This document shows, in pieces, positions 18,128 through 27,570 of a stretch of DNA of 64,000 nucleotides (positions are counted from its first letter, which is position 1; each line of letters opens with the position of its first letter). This stretch comes from Curtobacterium sp. MCJR17_055 (GTDB lineage Bacteria > Actinomycetota > Actinomycetes > Actinomycetales > Microbacteriaceae), in NCBI RefSeq assembly GCF_003224335.1, contig NZ_QKLF01000006.1:1-64000 (forward strand), given 5' to 3'. The position numbers and the translations under genes are program-made. Under the pieces are notes generated by a model. It had not been told where the DNA came from. It saw only the letters and a program-made list of their open reading frames with translations, and searched no databases.

Positions 18128-18982
18128 TCAGCGGCGCCAGGTGTGCTCCGGGGCGTAGCCGAGGAGCTCGCGGGCCTTGTCGGAGGACAACAGTGAGCTG
18201 ACGCCGTCGATGTCCGCCCGGCGCTCGATGTCCGGCAGGTACTGCTCGACGAGCTCGAGCGTCGGGGTGTCCATGACCGTGTCCGGGCTGGCGATGATGA
18301 ACGCCTCGAAGCCGGTCAGCTCACTCTCGACGGCCTTGCGCACCGCCTGGGCGCCGTCACGGGAGTCGATGTACGACCACAGGTTGAAGGTCTTCGCCTC
18401 CGGGGTCGCGTCCCACGGGAACGCCGGGTAGTCCGTCTCGTCCATCACGTTCGAGAAGCGCAGCCCGATCATCTTCAGCTGCGGGTCCCAGCGGGTGAAG
18501 TGACGCGCCATTTCCTCCTCGACGGCCTTGCCGAGCGAGTACGAGGACTGCGGCCGCACCGCGAACTCCTCGTCGACCGGCAGGTAGGGCGGGTGGTGCT
18601 CGCCCATCGGGATCCCCAGGAGCGTCTCACTGGAGGCCCACACGACGTTGCGGATGCGGGCTGCGCGGGCAGCGTGGAACACGTTGATGGACGCGGTCAC
18701 GTTGTTCGTGATGAGTGCGACGTCCGGCACCTGGCCCGGCGCCGGCACCGCACCGAGGTGCACGACGGCGTCGACCGAGTCGTAGCGGTCGTCGACGCCG
18801 ATCAGGGTGTTGAGGACCTGGCCGTAGTCGGTCAGGTCGGTGCGGACGAACTGCACGCGCTCGGGCTTGTCCGGCGAGGGCACCCGGTCGATCAGCACGA
18901 CGTCGTAGCCGTGTTCGTCGAGGTCGCGGACGACCGCCCGTCCGAGCTTGCCGCTGCCACCGGTCACCACTACACGCGTCAT
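18128..18982 (-). CDS. NAD-dependent epimerase/dehydratase
   Basis: 284 residues from the ATG at 18982, preceded by AGGTGGAG. Extended SDR: VVVTGGSGKLGRAVV (NAD binding), YSLGKAVEEEMAR (catalytic YxxxK) and an upstream Ser in WASSETLLG. Substrate, probably a sugar or uronate, cannot be read from sequence; the family includes uronate dehydrogenases. It neighbours a TetR regulator and a GH3 glycosidase, so a carbohydrate role is reasonable. Confidence 0.88.
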   Translation of the reverse strand: MTRVVVTGGSGKLGRAVVRDLDEHGYDVVLIDRVPSPDKPERVQFVRTDLTDYGQVLNTLIGVDDRYDSVDAVVHLGAVPAPGQVPDVALITNNVTASINVFHAARAARIRNVVWASSETLLGIPMGEHHPPYLPVDEEFAVRPQSSYSLGKAVEEEMARHFTRWDPQLKMIGLRFSNVMDETDYPAFPWDATPEAKTFNLWSYIDSRDGAQAVRKAVESELTGFEAFIIASPDTVMDTPTLELVEQYLPDIERRADIDGVSSLLSSDKARELLGYAPEHTWRR

Positions 18983-19109
18983 CGCGTCACTCCACCTCGT
19001 CGTCGAGACCCCGGGTCGGGTCGCGTCCATCCTGCACCGCGGGTGGTGGACGCGACCAGGGACGGGCGGTGCCTGTGCCGGGGCGCGGGGCGGGCCTCCT
19101 GGCCGGACG

Positions 19110-19700
19110 TCAGGAGCCGGTCGTGACCTGCGCCATCGCGAGGCGGGTGACGAGCTCGACGTGCTCGGCCATGTCCCGGGTCGGGTCGTACAACCACTGG
19201 ATCTGCATGCCGTCCGAGGTGGCGAGCAGGACGCTGGCCAGTTCCTCCGGGTCGAGGTCGGTGCGGAGCCGGCCGTCCTGCTGCATCCGGCGGAAGTCGT
19301 CCGTCATGCGGGCGCGCGTGGTCTCGTAGCGCTCGCGGAAGTAGGCGTGCGCGGGGTGGTCCGGGTCGGTCGCCGCCGCTGCCGACAGGTTGACGAACAT
19401 CTGCACGAGGCCCGGGACCTCGGCGTTGTGCCGGACGACCGCGGCGAGGAGTGCGGCGAAGTCCGGGGCGTCCCACTGTGCGGCGTTGTCCAGGTCGTCA
19501 CGGCGGCGGAGGATCGCGACCCAGAGCTCGTCCTTCGAGTCGAAGTAGTGCAGGAGCCCGGCCTGCGTGAGGCCCACGGCGTCGGCGATGTCCTTGATGC
19601 TCGTGCGTCGGAACCCCTGCGTGGCGACGAGCTCGAGCGCGACGGACAGGATCTCCTCGCGCTTGGCGATGCCCTTCGCGTACGAACCCCGTCGTGCCAT
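19110..19700 (-). CDS. TetR family regulator
   Basis: 196 residues, ATG at 19700; a TACTCT box lies 6 nt upstream on the minus strand, so the mRNA is probably leaderless. The helix-turn-helix is EEILSVALELVATQGFRRTS followed by IKDIADAVGLTQAGLLHYFDSKDELW. The ligand-binding half contains a TetR_C-type core. Divergent from the beta-glucosidase gene with a 123-nt shared region, so it probably controls that gene. Confidence 0.92.
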   Translation of the reverse strand: MARRGSYAKGIAKREEILSVALELVATQGFRRTSIKDIADAVGLTQAGLLHYFDSKDELWVAILRRRDDLDNAAQWDAPDFAALLAAVVRHNAEVPGLVQMFVNLSAAAATDPDHPAHAYFRERYETTRARMTDDFRRMQQDGRLRTDLDPEELASVLLATSDGMQIQWLYDPTRDMAEHVELVTRLAMAQVTTGS

Positions 19701-19823
19701 GGCGAGAGAGTACCGCCCGCTGGCCCGAGCAGAAACCGAATAGAGGTAGGGATTGGTGCTAGCGTGAGGACACTGCCGACGACGGCGCTCGGCGGTACGT
19801 CTCCGACGGAAGGAACGACCCCC
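19701..19823. promoter_or_regulatory. Divergent TetR/GH3 promoter region
   Basis: Holds TACTCT (minus, 19712-19707) for the regulator and TAGCGT (plus, 19760-19765) for the glucosidase, whose RBS GGAAGGA lies further down. An imperfect dyad, ACCGAAT (19735-19741) and ATTGGT (19752-19757), lies upstream of the plus -10 box and could be a TetR operator; this part is weak. Confidence 0.45.
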
Positions 19824-22346
19824 GTGACCGCGACCCCCGCAGCCCCGACCCCCGCGGACACCGATCCGCTCGGCGAGCACATGGACGCGCTCCTCGACCG
19901 GCTCTCCACCGAGCAGAAGGTGCAGCTGCTCACCGGCCGGGACTTCTGGACCACCTGGCCGATCGAGGAGATCGGGCTCCGTCGCGTGCTCATGTCCGAC
20001 GGGCCGTCCGGCGTGCGCGGTGAGGTCTGGGACGAGCGGGAGCCGTCGCTCAACCTGCCGTCCGCGACCGCGCTGAGCGCGTCGTGGGACCGTGCGATCG
20101 CGCAGCGCTACGGTGGCGCGGCCGCCGTGGAGGCCCGTCGCAAGGGCGTCGACGTCGTCCTCGGTCCGACGATCAACCTGCACCGCTCACCGCTCGGCGG
20201 TCGCCACTTCGAGGCGTTCAGCGAGGACCCGGTGCTCACCGGCGACCTGGCGGCCTCCTACGTCGCCGGCGTGCAGGAGCACGGCGTCGCGGCGACCCCG
20301 AAGCACTACATCGCGAACGACTACGAGACCGACCGCTTCACCGCGTCCACCGAGGTGTCCGAGCGTGCCCTGCGCGAGCTGTACCTGCTGGCGTTCGAGA
20401 AGGCCGTGACCGACGCACACGCGTGGGCCGTCATGTCGTCCTACAACGCCGTCAACGGCGTGACCGCATCGGAGAACGACCTCCTCGAGACGCCGCTCAA
20501 CGCCGAGTGGGGCTTCGACGGCGTCGTCGTGTCCGACTGGACCGGGGTCCGCTCCGTCCAGGCGGCGACGGCGTCGCAGGACCTCGCCATGCCCGGGCCG
20601 AACCCGTGGTGGAGCGAGGGGCCGCTGCTGGCCGCGGTCGAGTCCGGGGCGGTGCCGATGGCGGCGATCGACCGGAAGGTGCGCCGGATCCTGCTGCTCG
20701 CCGCCCGGGTGGGGGCGCTGTCCGGGGTGGACGCCGCGGGGGCGGCCGGTGCTGCTGCCGCTGGCGCCGCGCCGGCACGGGTTCCCTCGGTCGAGGACGG
20801 CGTCGCCTTCGCGCGCGAGGCCGAGGCCGAGGGCACGGTCCTCGCCCGCAACACCGGGGTCCTGCCCCTGGACCCCGCCGCGGTGTCCCGCATCGCGGTC
20901 ATCGGGCACAACGCCGACCAGGCCCGGACGCAGGGCGGCGGTTCCGCCACGGTCGTGCCGGAGTCGGTCGTCTCCCCGCTCGACGGCATCCGTGCCGCGT
21001 TCCCGGCCGCGTCGGTCGAGTACGCGATCGGTGCCGTCGTCCAGGAGGGCATCGCCGAGTTCCCCCTCGACACCATCACGAACCCGGTCACCGGGGAGCC
21101 CGGTGCGCGGGTCGCCTTCGTGCGTGACGGGGCGGAGCTGTACACGGAGGACCGTCGCGCCACCGCGCTGTTCTGGTTCGGCGGGGACGCTCCCACCCGC
21201 GAGGCCGACCGGCTGGACATCACGACCACCTACACGGCGCAGCAGGACGGCACCGTGCGGATCGGGATCGGTGCCGCGGGACCATCCCGGATGTGGGTCG
21301 ACGGCGCCCTCCTGCTCGACGAGGACGTGCCGTTCGCGGGCGACCAGCTCGGCGCCGCGTTCCTCGACCCGCCGGCGCGCTCGGTGCCCGTCCCGGTGAC
21401 GGCCGGGCAGCGGCTCGCGATCCGCATCGAACACGACGTCGTGCAGGACGAGACGCTCGGCGGGGTCCTCGCCTACCAGTTCGGCACCGAGCCCTCGGAC
21501 GACGACCCGGCCGACCTGGTCGCCGCGGCCGTGTCCGCCGCGTCGCGGGCCGACGTCGCCGTCGTGGTCGTCGGGACGAACAGCCGGGTCGAGTCGGAGG
21601 GCCACGACCGGACGTCCCTCGCACTGCCCGGGCACCAGGACGACCTGGTCCGTGCGGTCGCCGCGGCCAACCCGGCCACGGTCGTCGTCGTGAACGCCGG
21701 CTCGCCCGTCGAGATGCCGTGGCGGGACGAGGTCGCCGCGGTCCTGCTCAGCTGGTTCGGCGGCCAGGAGTACGGGAACGCGCTCGCCGACGTGCTCACC
21801 GGTGCGCGGGAGCCGGGCGGCCGGCTCCCGACCACGTGGCCGGCCGTGATGTCCGACGTCCCGGTGCTCGACGTCACCCCGGTCGACGGCGCGGTCTCCT
21901 ACGACGAGGGCGTGCACATCGGGTACCGCGCATGGCTCCGTGCCGGCACCGAGCCGGCCTACCCGTTCGGGCACGGGCTCGGCTACACCACGTGGTCGAT
22001 CGGCGGCGTCGCGGCGACCCCGACGGTCACCGAGGGCGACGCCGTCATCGTGACCGCGACCGTCGCGAACACCGGGGACCGCGCGGGCAAACACGTCGTG
22101 CAGGTCTACGCGTCGCGTGCGGGGTCCTCGGTGGACCGGCCGGTGCGGTGGCTCGTCGGCTTCGCCCCGGTGCGGCTCGACGCGGGTGCGTCGACCGAGG
22201 TCGCGATCGAGGTCCCGGCCCGCGCGTTCGCGCACTGGGACGGCGGGCGCGACGGGAACTGGGCGTACGAGCACGGGTGGTTCACCCTGCACGTCGGCGC
22301 GTCCGTGGTCGACGAGGCCGGACGGGTGTCGGTCGAACTGGCGTGA
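19824..22346 (+). CDS. GH3 beta-glucosidase with PA14 and Fn3-like domains
   Basis: 840 residues from the GTG at 19824. N-terminal GH3 barrel with GLRRVLMSDGPSGVRG, KHYIANDYETDR and the nucleophile Asp near residue 238 in VVVSDWTG. The GH3 C-domain is split by a PA14 module (about residues 430-560, around RDGAELYTEDRRATALFWFG), then resumes (VVVVGTNSRVESEGHDRTSL) and ends with a fibronectin-III-like domain. No signal peptide, so it is cytosolic and probably hydrolyses imported beta-glucosides. The PA14 insertion often widens or restricts substrate choice. Confidence 0.95.
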   Translation: MTATPAAPTPADTDPLGEHMDALLDRLSTEQKVQLLTGRDFWTTWPIEEIGLRRVLMSDGPSGVRGEVWDEREPSLNLPSATALSASWDRAIAQRYGGAAAVEARRKGVDVVLGPTINLHRSPLGGRHFEAFSEDPVLTGDLAASYVAGVQEHGVAATPKHYIANDYETDRFTASTEVSERALRELYLLAFEKAVTDAHAWAVMSSYNAVNGVTASENDLLETPLNAEWGFDGVVVSDWTGVRSVQAATASQDLAMPGPNPWWSEGPLLAAVESGAVPMAAIDRKVRRILLLAARVGALSGVDAAGAAGAAAAGAAPARVPSVEDGVAFAREAEAEGTVLARNTGVLPLDPAAVSRIAVIGHNADQARTQGGGSATVVPESVVSPLDGIRAAFPAASVEYAIGAVVQEGIAEFPLDTITNPVTGEPGARVAFVRDGAELYTEDRRATALFWFGGDAPTREADRLDITTTYTAQQDGTVRIGIGAAGPSRMWVDGALLLDEDVPFAGDQLGAAFLDPPARSVPVPVTAGQRLAIRIEHDVVQDETLGGVLAYQFGTEPSDDDPADLVAAAVSAASRADVAVVVVGTNSRVESEGHDRTSLALPGHQDDLVRAVAAANPATVVVVNAGSPVEMPWRDEVAAVLLSWFGGQEYGNALADVLTGAREPGGRLPTTWPAVMSDVPVLDVTPVDGAVSYDEGVHIGYRAWLRAGTEPAYPFGHGLGYTTWSIGGVAATPTVTEGDAVIVTATVANTGDRAGKHVVQVYASRAGSSVDRPVRWLVGFAPVRLDAGASTEVAIEVPARAFAHWDGGRDGNWAYEHGWFTLHVGASVVDEAGRVSVELA

Positions 22347-22399
22347 ACACGTTGCCCGCTCGACCCGTCCGGTTTCCGCACCGGGCAACGGCGGGCAAG

Positions 22400-22556
22400 T
22401 ACGATCGGTGATGCGTCAGCCGGCTGGTTACCGGCGACGCGCGCATCACCGACGGTCCGTCGAGCGTGCGCCACGGCCTCCTGATCCGGTCGTCGGCGCC
22501 CCGCCGGGCCGGATGCGTCCCGATGCGCCCCCGCACCCCGTGCGGGGGCGCATCCT
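22400..22556 (+). ncRNA. Candidate structured small RNA with intrinsic terminator
   Basis: A -10-like TACGAT (22400-22405) is followed by an imperfect long hairpin, CGGTGATGCG (22406-22415) pairing with CGCATCACCG (22442-22451) with further inner pairing, about 70 nt of GC-rich sequence, and a 15-bp perfect stem (22522-22536 with 22540-22554, loop CCC). No open frame with coding character fits. The element could also be the 3' end of the glucosidase transcript. No known RNA family is recognised. Confidence 0.35.
22522..22554 (+). terminator. Strong 15-bp hairpin
   Basis: GATGCGCCCCCGCAC, loop CCC, GTGCGGGGGCGCATC. No U-run, but the stem is perfect and lies downstream of the GH3 gene and the candidate small RNA. 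Confidence 0.65.
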
Positions 22557-22606
22557 CGTGTGGCGACCTGTGTGACAAACCACCCAGGTGGTGGAACGAT
22601 GGGTAC

Positions 22607-22637
22607 ACCATCCCGTGTGGATCAGGGACGGGATGGT
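22607..22637. terminator. Hairpin after luciferase-like gene (minus strand)
   Basis: ACCATCCCGT (22607-22616) and ACGGGATGGT (22628-22637) form a 10-bp stem. It lies 70 nt past the stop codon of the minus-strand gene at 22708. The stretch 22347-22707 otherwise shows no gene. Confidence 0.45.
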
Positions 22638-22707
22638 CGTGCGGCGGGAGGACCCTCGGTACTCACCACACCGTGGGCCCCGCCGGACGTCTGTCCGCTC
22701 CGCCGGT

Positions 22708-23721
22708 TCAGACCGTGCGCACCGCCGGTGCGATCTCCTCGGCGACGATCCGCAGGATCCGCTCGTGGGAGGCGCGGTCCCCGTTGGCCGGGAGGGTCAC
22801 GACGAGTTCGTCGGTCGCCGCCACCGCCGGGTCCGCGAGCAGCGCGTCGACGATGGCGGCCGGTTCGCCGGAGAGCACGCGGCTGAAGCGGAACGGCGGG
22901 CCGGAGAGCGGCCGGCCCTCGTCGTCCATGCCGGACGCGTACCCGGTGAGGAACTCCTCGTGCACAGCGCGGTCGGAGTCGTCGAGGAGCGGGACGATGA
23001 TCCGCCCGACGGCGACCTTCGGCGTGCGCTCGGGGTGCAGTTCCGCGAACCGGGAGCGGTACGCGGCGATCTGGTCGGCCTGGGCCTCGGCGAACGGGGC
23101 GCCGGTGTCCTCGGTGTTCAGCGTCGAGCAGTGCAGCAGCAGGCCCTTCTCGGCCGTCTTCACCGCGGTGCCCATGCTGCCGCCGCCCCACCAGACCCGG
23201 TCGAGCAGGTCGGGGCTCTGCGGCTGCAGGGTGAGTTCGGCGCCGGCGGGGATGGACTCGTAGCCCGTTCCGGCGGAACCGAGGGCGTCGCCGCGCAGGA
23301 CCTCGAGCAGGCGGGCGGCACGGGCCTCGGCCTCGTCGCGGAACGAGCGCTCGGAGGTGCCGAACACGGGGTCGAGGATCGGGCCGTAGCCGGCGATCCC
23401 GGTGCTGATGCCGAGTTGCACCCGACCGCCGCTGAGCAGGTCGACCGTGCTGGCGTCCTCGGCGAGCCGGACCGGGTCCTCGTACCGCATCCCGAGGACG
23501 GCGGTGCCGAAGCCGATCGTGCTCGTCCGCTGGGCGGCGGCGGCGAAGAAGGTCATCGGGCTCGTCAGGAAGGGCTCGAAGTGGCGGCCGCGCACCCATC
23601 CGGTGCCGTAGCCGAGCGCCTCGGCGGCCTCGAACAGCCGGAGGCCGTCCTCGAGCGCGCTCGCGGCGCCGGGGGTGCCACCGTGGTTCGGGACGAAGGA
23701 GAGGAAGCCGAGTTCGCGCAC
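22708..23721 (-). CDS. Luciferase-like (LLM) flavin-dependent oxidoreductase
   Basis: 337 residues from a GTG at 23721; TAGACT ends 6 nt before it on the minus strand, supporting a leaderless start. Luciferase-type barrel: LGFLSFVPNHGG, RTSTIGFGTAVLGMRYEDP, GRVQLGISTGIAG. Distant paralogue of the enzyme at 12756-13787, sharing several motif blocks. Flavin-dependent monooxygenase activity is inferred from the family; substrate unknown. Confidence 0.9.
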   Translation of the reverse strand: MRELGFLSFVPNHGGTPGAASALEDGLRLFEAAEALGYGTGWVRGRHFEPFLTSPMTFFAAAAQRTSTIGFGTAVLGMRYEDPVRLAEDASTVDLLSGGRVQLGISTGIAGYGPILDPVFGTSERSFRDEAEARAARLLEVLRGDALGSAGTGYESIPAGAELTLQPQSPDLLDRVWWGGGSMGTAVKTAEKGLLLHCSTLNTEDTGAPFAEAQADQIAAYRSRFAELHPERTPKVAVGRIIVPLLDDSDRAVHEEFLTGYASGMDDEGRPLSGPPFRFSRVLSGEPAAIVDALLADPAVAATDELVVTLPANGDRASHERILRIVAEEIAPAVRTV

Positions 23722-23825
23722 GGAGGCAGTCTATGCGGGCGTATGGATCTGTGGAAGGTGCGGGACCTGTCCACGGATCCGGGCCTCCCGGGACCGGTGA
23801 CGCGTGGTGCTGGGAGGATGGGGAC

Positions 23826-26381
23826 ATGACCGATGTCACCACCGTCCCTCCGCTCGTCGCCGCACTGCCGGCGGCAGAGGGCGGTGTCGTCGATCCCGAC
23901 GCCGTCTACCTGGCCTTCGCGGAGTGGGCCGCTTCCGGCGGTCGCCCGCTCTACCCGGCGCAGGACGAAGCGCTCATCGAACTCGTCTCCGGCGCCAACG
24001 TCGTCCTGAGCACCCCGACCGGCACCGGCAAGTCGCTCGTCGCGGCCGGCGCGCACTTCGCCGCGCTCGCCGAGGGCAAGCGGAGCTACTACACGGCACC
24101 GATCAAGGCGCTCGTCTCGGAGAAGTTCTTCCAGCTCGTCGACCTGTTCGGCGCGCAGAACGTCGGCATGGTCACGGGCGACTCGGCCGTCAACGCGGAC
24201 GCCCCGATCGTCTGCTGCACCGCAGAGATCCTCGCGAACCTCGCGCTCCGCCAGGGCCCCGACGCCGACGTCGACGTCGTCGTGATGGACGAGTTCCACT
24301 TCTACGGCGACGCCGACCGCGGGTGGGCGTGGCAGGTGCCGCTGCTCGTGCTCGAGCGGGCGCAGTTCCTGCTCATGTCGGCGACCCTCGGCGACGTCAC
24401 CACGATCGCGGACGACCTCTCCCGACGGACCGGCCGCGCCACCGCGCGGGTGACCGGCGTCTCGCGGCCAGTCCCGCTCGCGTACGAGTACGTCATGACG
24501 CCGGTGCAGGAGACGGTGGAGCGCCTGCTCGAAGAGCGCAAGGCGCCGGTCTACATCGTCCACTTCGCCCAGGCAGCGGCGCTCGAACGGGCGCAGTCGC
24601 TCATGTCCGCCAAGGTCGCCAGCCGGGAGCGCCGCGACGAGATCGCGGAGGCCATCGCCGGCTTCCGCTTCAGCGCCGGGTTCGGGCAGACGCTGTCCCG
24701 GCTCATCCGTGCCGGCATCGGGGTGCACCACGCTGGCATGCTGCCGAAGTACCGGCGGCTCGTCGAACAGCTCGCGCAACGCGGGCTCCTGCCCGTGATC
24801 TGCGGGACCGACACCCTGGGCGTCGGCATCAACGTCCCCATCCGAGCGGTGCTCTTCACCGGGCTGACGAAGTTCGACGGCACGAAGATGCGGCAGCTCT
24901 CCGCGCGCGAGTTCCACCAGATCGCCGGCCGTGCCGGTCGCGCCGGCTACGACACCGAGGGCGACGTCGTGGCGGAGGCCCCCGAGCACGACATCGAGAA
25001 CGCGCGGGCCGTCGCCAAGGCCGGGGACGACCCGAAGAAGAAGAACAAGATCAAGCGGAAGAAGGCGCCCGAGGGCTTCGTGTCCTGGGGCCAGGCGTCC
25101 TTCGAGCGCCTGATCGCCGCCGAGCCCGAGCCGATGGTGTCGCGTATGCGCATCACACACGCCATGGTGCTCTCCGTCGTCGCGCGCGGGGGAGACGCGT
25201 TCCAGGACGTCCGCTCCCTGGTGTTCGACAACCACGAACCCCGAGCGCGTCAGCTCGCGATGGCCAGGCGGGCGCTCACCATCGCCCGGACCCTGATCAA
25301 CGCGCGGGTGATCGAGAAGGTCGACGGGCGCTACCGCCTCACCGTCGACCTGCAGGCGAACTTCGCGCTGAACCAGCCGCTGTCGCCCTTCGCACTCGCC
25401 GCCTTCGAGCTGCTCGACCCCGACTCCCCGACCTTCGCGCTCGACATGGTCTCCATCGTCGAGGCGACCCTCGACGACCCGCGCGCGATCCTGTCGCAGC
25501 AGCAGTTCAAGGAGCGCGGGGAAGCGGTCGCCCGGATGAAGCAGGAGGGCATCGAGTACGAGGAGCGCATGGAGCTGCTCGAAGAAGTGACCTGGCCGAA
25601 GCCGCTCGACGAACTCCTCACTGCCGCGTACGAGAGCTACGCGGACGAGCAGCCCTGGGTGCTCGACTTCACCCTCTCGCCGAAGTCCGTGGTCCGTGAC
25701 ATGTACGAGCGGGCGATGACCTTCGGTGACTACGTGCGGTACTACCAGCTCACCCGGTCCGAAGGGCTCGTCCTCCGGTACCTGTCGGACGCGTACCGGA
25801 CCATGCGGCAGACCATCGCCGACGAGCACCGGACGCAGGAGCTCGACGACGTCATCGAGTGGCTCGGCGAACTCGTGCGCCAGGTCGACTCCTCGCTCGT
25901 CGACGAGTGGGAGGCCCTGCTGAACGGGGACATCGCGCTCGCCGAGGCCGAACACGAGGAGATCGCCCCGCCGCAGCCCGCCCGCCTCACCGGCAACGTC
26001 CGCGCCTTCCGCGTCCTCGTGCGCAACGCCCTGTTCCAGCGGGTGCTGCTCGCCGCTCGCGACGACATCGACGGGCTCGGTGAACTCGACGCGCAGCAGG
26101 GGTTCGACCGGTCCGCGTGGGACACCGTGCTCGAGGAGTACTACGACGAGCACGACACCGTCGGCATCGACGCCGAGGCCCGGTCCATGCAGTACCTCGT
26201 CCTCGCCGAGGAAGGCCGGACCTGGCGCGCACGGCAGATCTTCGCCGACCCGGAGGGCGACAAGGACTTCGGCTTCTCCGCCACGATCGACCTCGACGCG
26301 TCCGACGAGGCGGGGGAGGCCGTCGTCCGGGTCACCGAGATCGGCCGGTTCGACGGGTGGGCCGAGGTCGACGTCGACTGA
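23826..26381 (+). CDS. SKI2-like DEAD/DEAH RNA helicase with DUF3516
   Basis: 851 residues from the ATG at 23826; GAGGAT lies 6 nt upstream and may act as a -10 box. Superfamily 2 motifs in order: I TPTGTGKS (about 62-69), II DEFH, III SATLGD, V GTDTLGVGIN and VI QIAGRAGRAG. The 400-residue C-terminus is the actinobacterial DUF3516 domain, including a Lys-rich linker (KKKNKIKRKKAP). Probably an ATP-dependent RNA helicase in RNA turnover; the exact substrate is not known. Confidence 0.93.
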   Translation: MTDVTTVPPLVAALPAAEGGVVDPDAVYLAFAEWAASGGRPLYPAQDEALIELVSGANVVLSTPTGTGKSLVAAGAHFAALAEGKRSYYTAPIKALVSEKFFQLVDLFGAQNVGMVTGDSAVNADAPIVCCTAEILANLALRQGPDADVDVVVMDEFHFYGDADRGWAWQVPLLVLERAQFLLMSATLGDVTTIADDLSRRTGRATARVTGVSRPVPLAYEYVMTPVQETVERLLEERKAPVYIVHFAQAAALERAQSLMSAKVASRERRDEIAEAIAGFRFSAGFGQTLSRLIRAGIGVHHAGMLPKYRRLVEQLAQRGLLPVICGTDTLGVGINVPIRAVLFTGLTKFDGTKMRQLSAREFHQIAGRAGRAGYDTEGDVVAEAPEHDIENARAVAKAGDDPKKKNKIKRKKAPEGFVSWGQASFERLIAAEPEPMVSRMRITHAMVLSVVARGGDAFQDVRSLVFDNHEPRARQLAMARRALTIARTLINARVIEKVDGRYRLTVDLQANFALNQPLSPFALAAFELLDPDSPTFALDMVSIVEATLDDPRAILSQQQFKERGEAVARMKQEGIEYEERMELLEEVTWPKPLDELLTAAYESYADEQPWVLDFTLSPKSVVRDMYERAMTFGDYVRYYQLTRSEGLVLRYLSDAYRTMRQTIADEHRTQELDDVIEWLGELVRQVDSSLVDEWEALLNGDIALAEAEHEEIAPPQPARLTGNVRAFRVLVRNALFQRVLLAARDDIDGLGELDAQQGFDRSAWDTVLEEYYDEHDTVGIDAEARSMQYLVLAEEGRTWRARQIFADPEGDKDFGFSATIDLDASDEAGEAVVRVTEIGRFDGWAEVDVD

Positions 26382-26385
26382 GGGG

Positions 26386-26430
26386 GGATCGACCGAGGGC
26401 GGATCGACCGAGTGCGGATCGACCGAGGGC
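26386..26430 (+). repeat. 15-nt tandem repeat, three copies
   Basis: GGATCGACCGAGGGC occurs three times in succession (one T substitution in copy two), directly after the helicase stop codon. Confidence 0.9.
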
Positions 26431-26485
26431 GGAACACGAGCGGACACCGTCCGGTACGGTCGGGGTTCCCACGGAAGGAACGCCC

Positions 26486-26737
26486 ATGCGTATCGGCTCC
26501 AGCATCGCCCTGATCGTGATCGGCGCAATCGTCGCGTTCGCGGTCGACTTCCAGGTCGCGGGCATCGACCTGAAGCTCATCGGCTACATCCTCATCGCAG
26601 CGGGGATCATCCTGCTCATCATCAGCCTGGCGGTCGGCTTCGGCGGGCGTCGGACCACCACCACGACCCGTTCCGGGGTCGACCCGACCTCCGGTGAGCA
26701 GATCACGCGGCAGGACCGCCGCGACGGCACCTACTGA
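26486..26737 (+). CDS. DUF6458-type small membrane protein
   Basis: 83 residues from an ATG behind GGAAGGA. Two membrane segments (SIALIVIGAIVAFAVDFQV and LIGYILIAAGIILLIISLAV) and a short basic C-terminus containing a Thr run and RQDRRDGTY. Matches the small actinobacterial family with a 'GIDLKLIGYIL' core. Function unknown. TACGGT about 25 nt upstream could be its -10 box. Confidence 0.85.
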   Translation: MRIGSSIALIVIGAIVAFAVDFQVAGIDLKLIGYILIAAGIILLIISLAVGFGGRRTTTTTRSGVDPTSGEQITRQDRRDGTY

Positions 26738-26751
26738 CACCGCAAGCGCGA

Positions 26752-26789
26752 ACGACGAGGGCGGGACCGATCGGTCCCGCCCTCGTCGT
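26752..26789. terminator. Bidirectional terminator, 38-bp perfect palindrome
   Basis: The 38 bp are identical to their reverse complement (arms begin ACGACGAGGGCGGGACC). It sits between two convergent genes, ending 35 nt from the RNase HI stop, so it can serve both strands. Confidence 0.85.
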
Positions 26790-26823
26790 GTGCCCGGGTG
26801 GTGTGTGCGGCTGCGTGCTCGGC

Positions 26824-27345
26824 TCAGAAGAGCGTCGCGGGCGGGACGGCCTCGGGCAGCGCTTCCGGCTCCGGGACGTCGACGCCCGGCCAGCCCGGCC
26901 CCGTCGGCACCTCGGTGCGGTTCTGGTACGCGGTCGCGGCTCCCCGGGCCCGGACGTCGGCGGCCTCGTTCATCTCGTGGCCCATGTGTCCGCGGACCCA
27001 CTCGAAGGTGACCTTGCGGCCCTGGAGCTCGGCGTCGAGCTCCTTGATGATCTCGACGTTCAGCACGGGCTTGCCGTCGGCCTTCCGCCAGCCCTTCCGC
27101 TTCCACCCGGCGAGCCACTCGGTGCAGGCCTTGATGGCGTACTGGCTGTCGCAGAGGATGTGCAGGGGTTCGCCGGTGTCCTTGGTCGCACGGAGCAGCT
27201 GCAGGACCGCGGTCAGTTCGCCCTGGTTGTTCGTCCCGCGGGGCCATCCGCCGGCTGCCCACCGGTCGTCGTCCACGTACCAGGCCCAGCCGGCCGGGCC
27301 GGGGTTGCCGAGGGCTGAGCCGTCTGCGGCGGCGACGATCGTCAC
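26824..27345 (-). CDS. rnhA: Ribonuclease HI
   Basis: 173 residues from a GTG at 27345 behind AGAGAGG. Degrades RNA in RNA-DNA hybrids. The catalytic carboxylates are visible: D in AAADGSALGNPG, E in NNQGELTAV, D in LCDSQYA and the final D in NEAADVRA, with the His in VRGHMGHEMNE. A 35-residue Pro/Glu-rich tail follows the domain. Confidence 0.95.
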   Translation of the reverse strand: MTIVAAADGSALGNPGPAGWAWYVDDDRWAAGGWPRGTNNQGELTAVLQLLRATKDTGEPLHILCDSQYAIKACTEWLAGWKRKGWRKADGKPVLNVEIIKELDAELQGRKVTFEWVRGHMGHEMNEAADVRARGAATAYQNRTEVPTGPGWPGVDVPEPEALPEAVPPATLF

Positions 27346-27570
27346 GGTGGGACCTCTCTAGTGGTGGCGAGTGCCCGACGAGCGTAACGGACCTGTCGGG
27401 CGGGGTGTGCCTCCCGGCCGTCGGCGGGGGACGGTGCCGGGGTCGCGCCCAGCTGCGCTCATCGCGCCCTGTCGCGACGGGGCGGGTCGTCCGCGGCGGG
27501 GCGCGACCGGACCGCGGGTCAGCGGCCGCTCACCTGGCGGAGTGCGGCGACGAGGGCGTCGCTTCCGCCC

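Noticed and set aside
22522-22554. C-rich hairpin as a member of the actinobacterial 6C RNA family
   Set aside because: The C-run lies in the stem and not in the loops, and a second 6C-type loop is missing.
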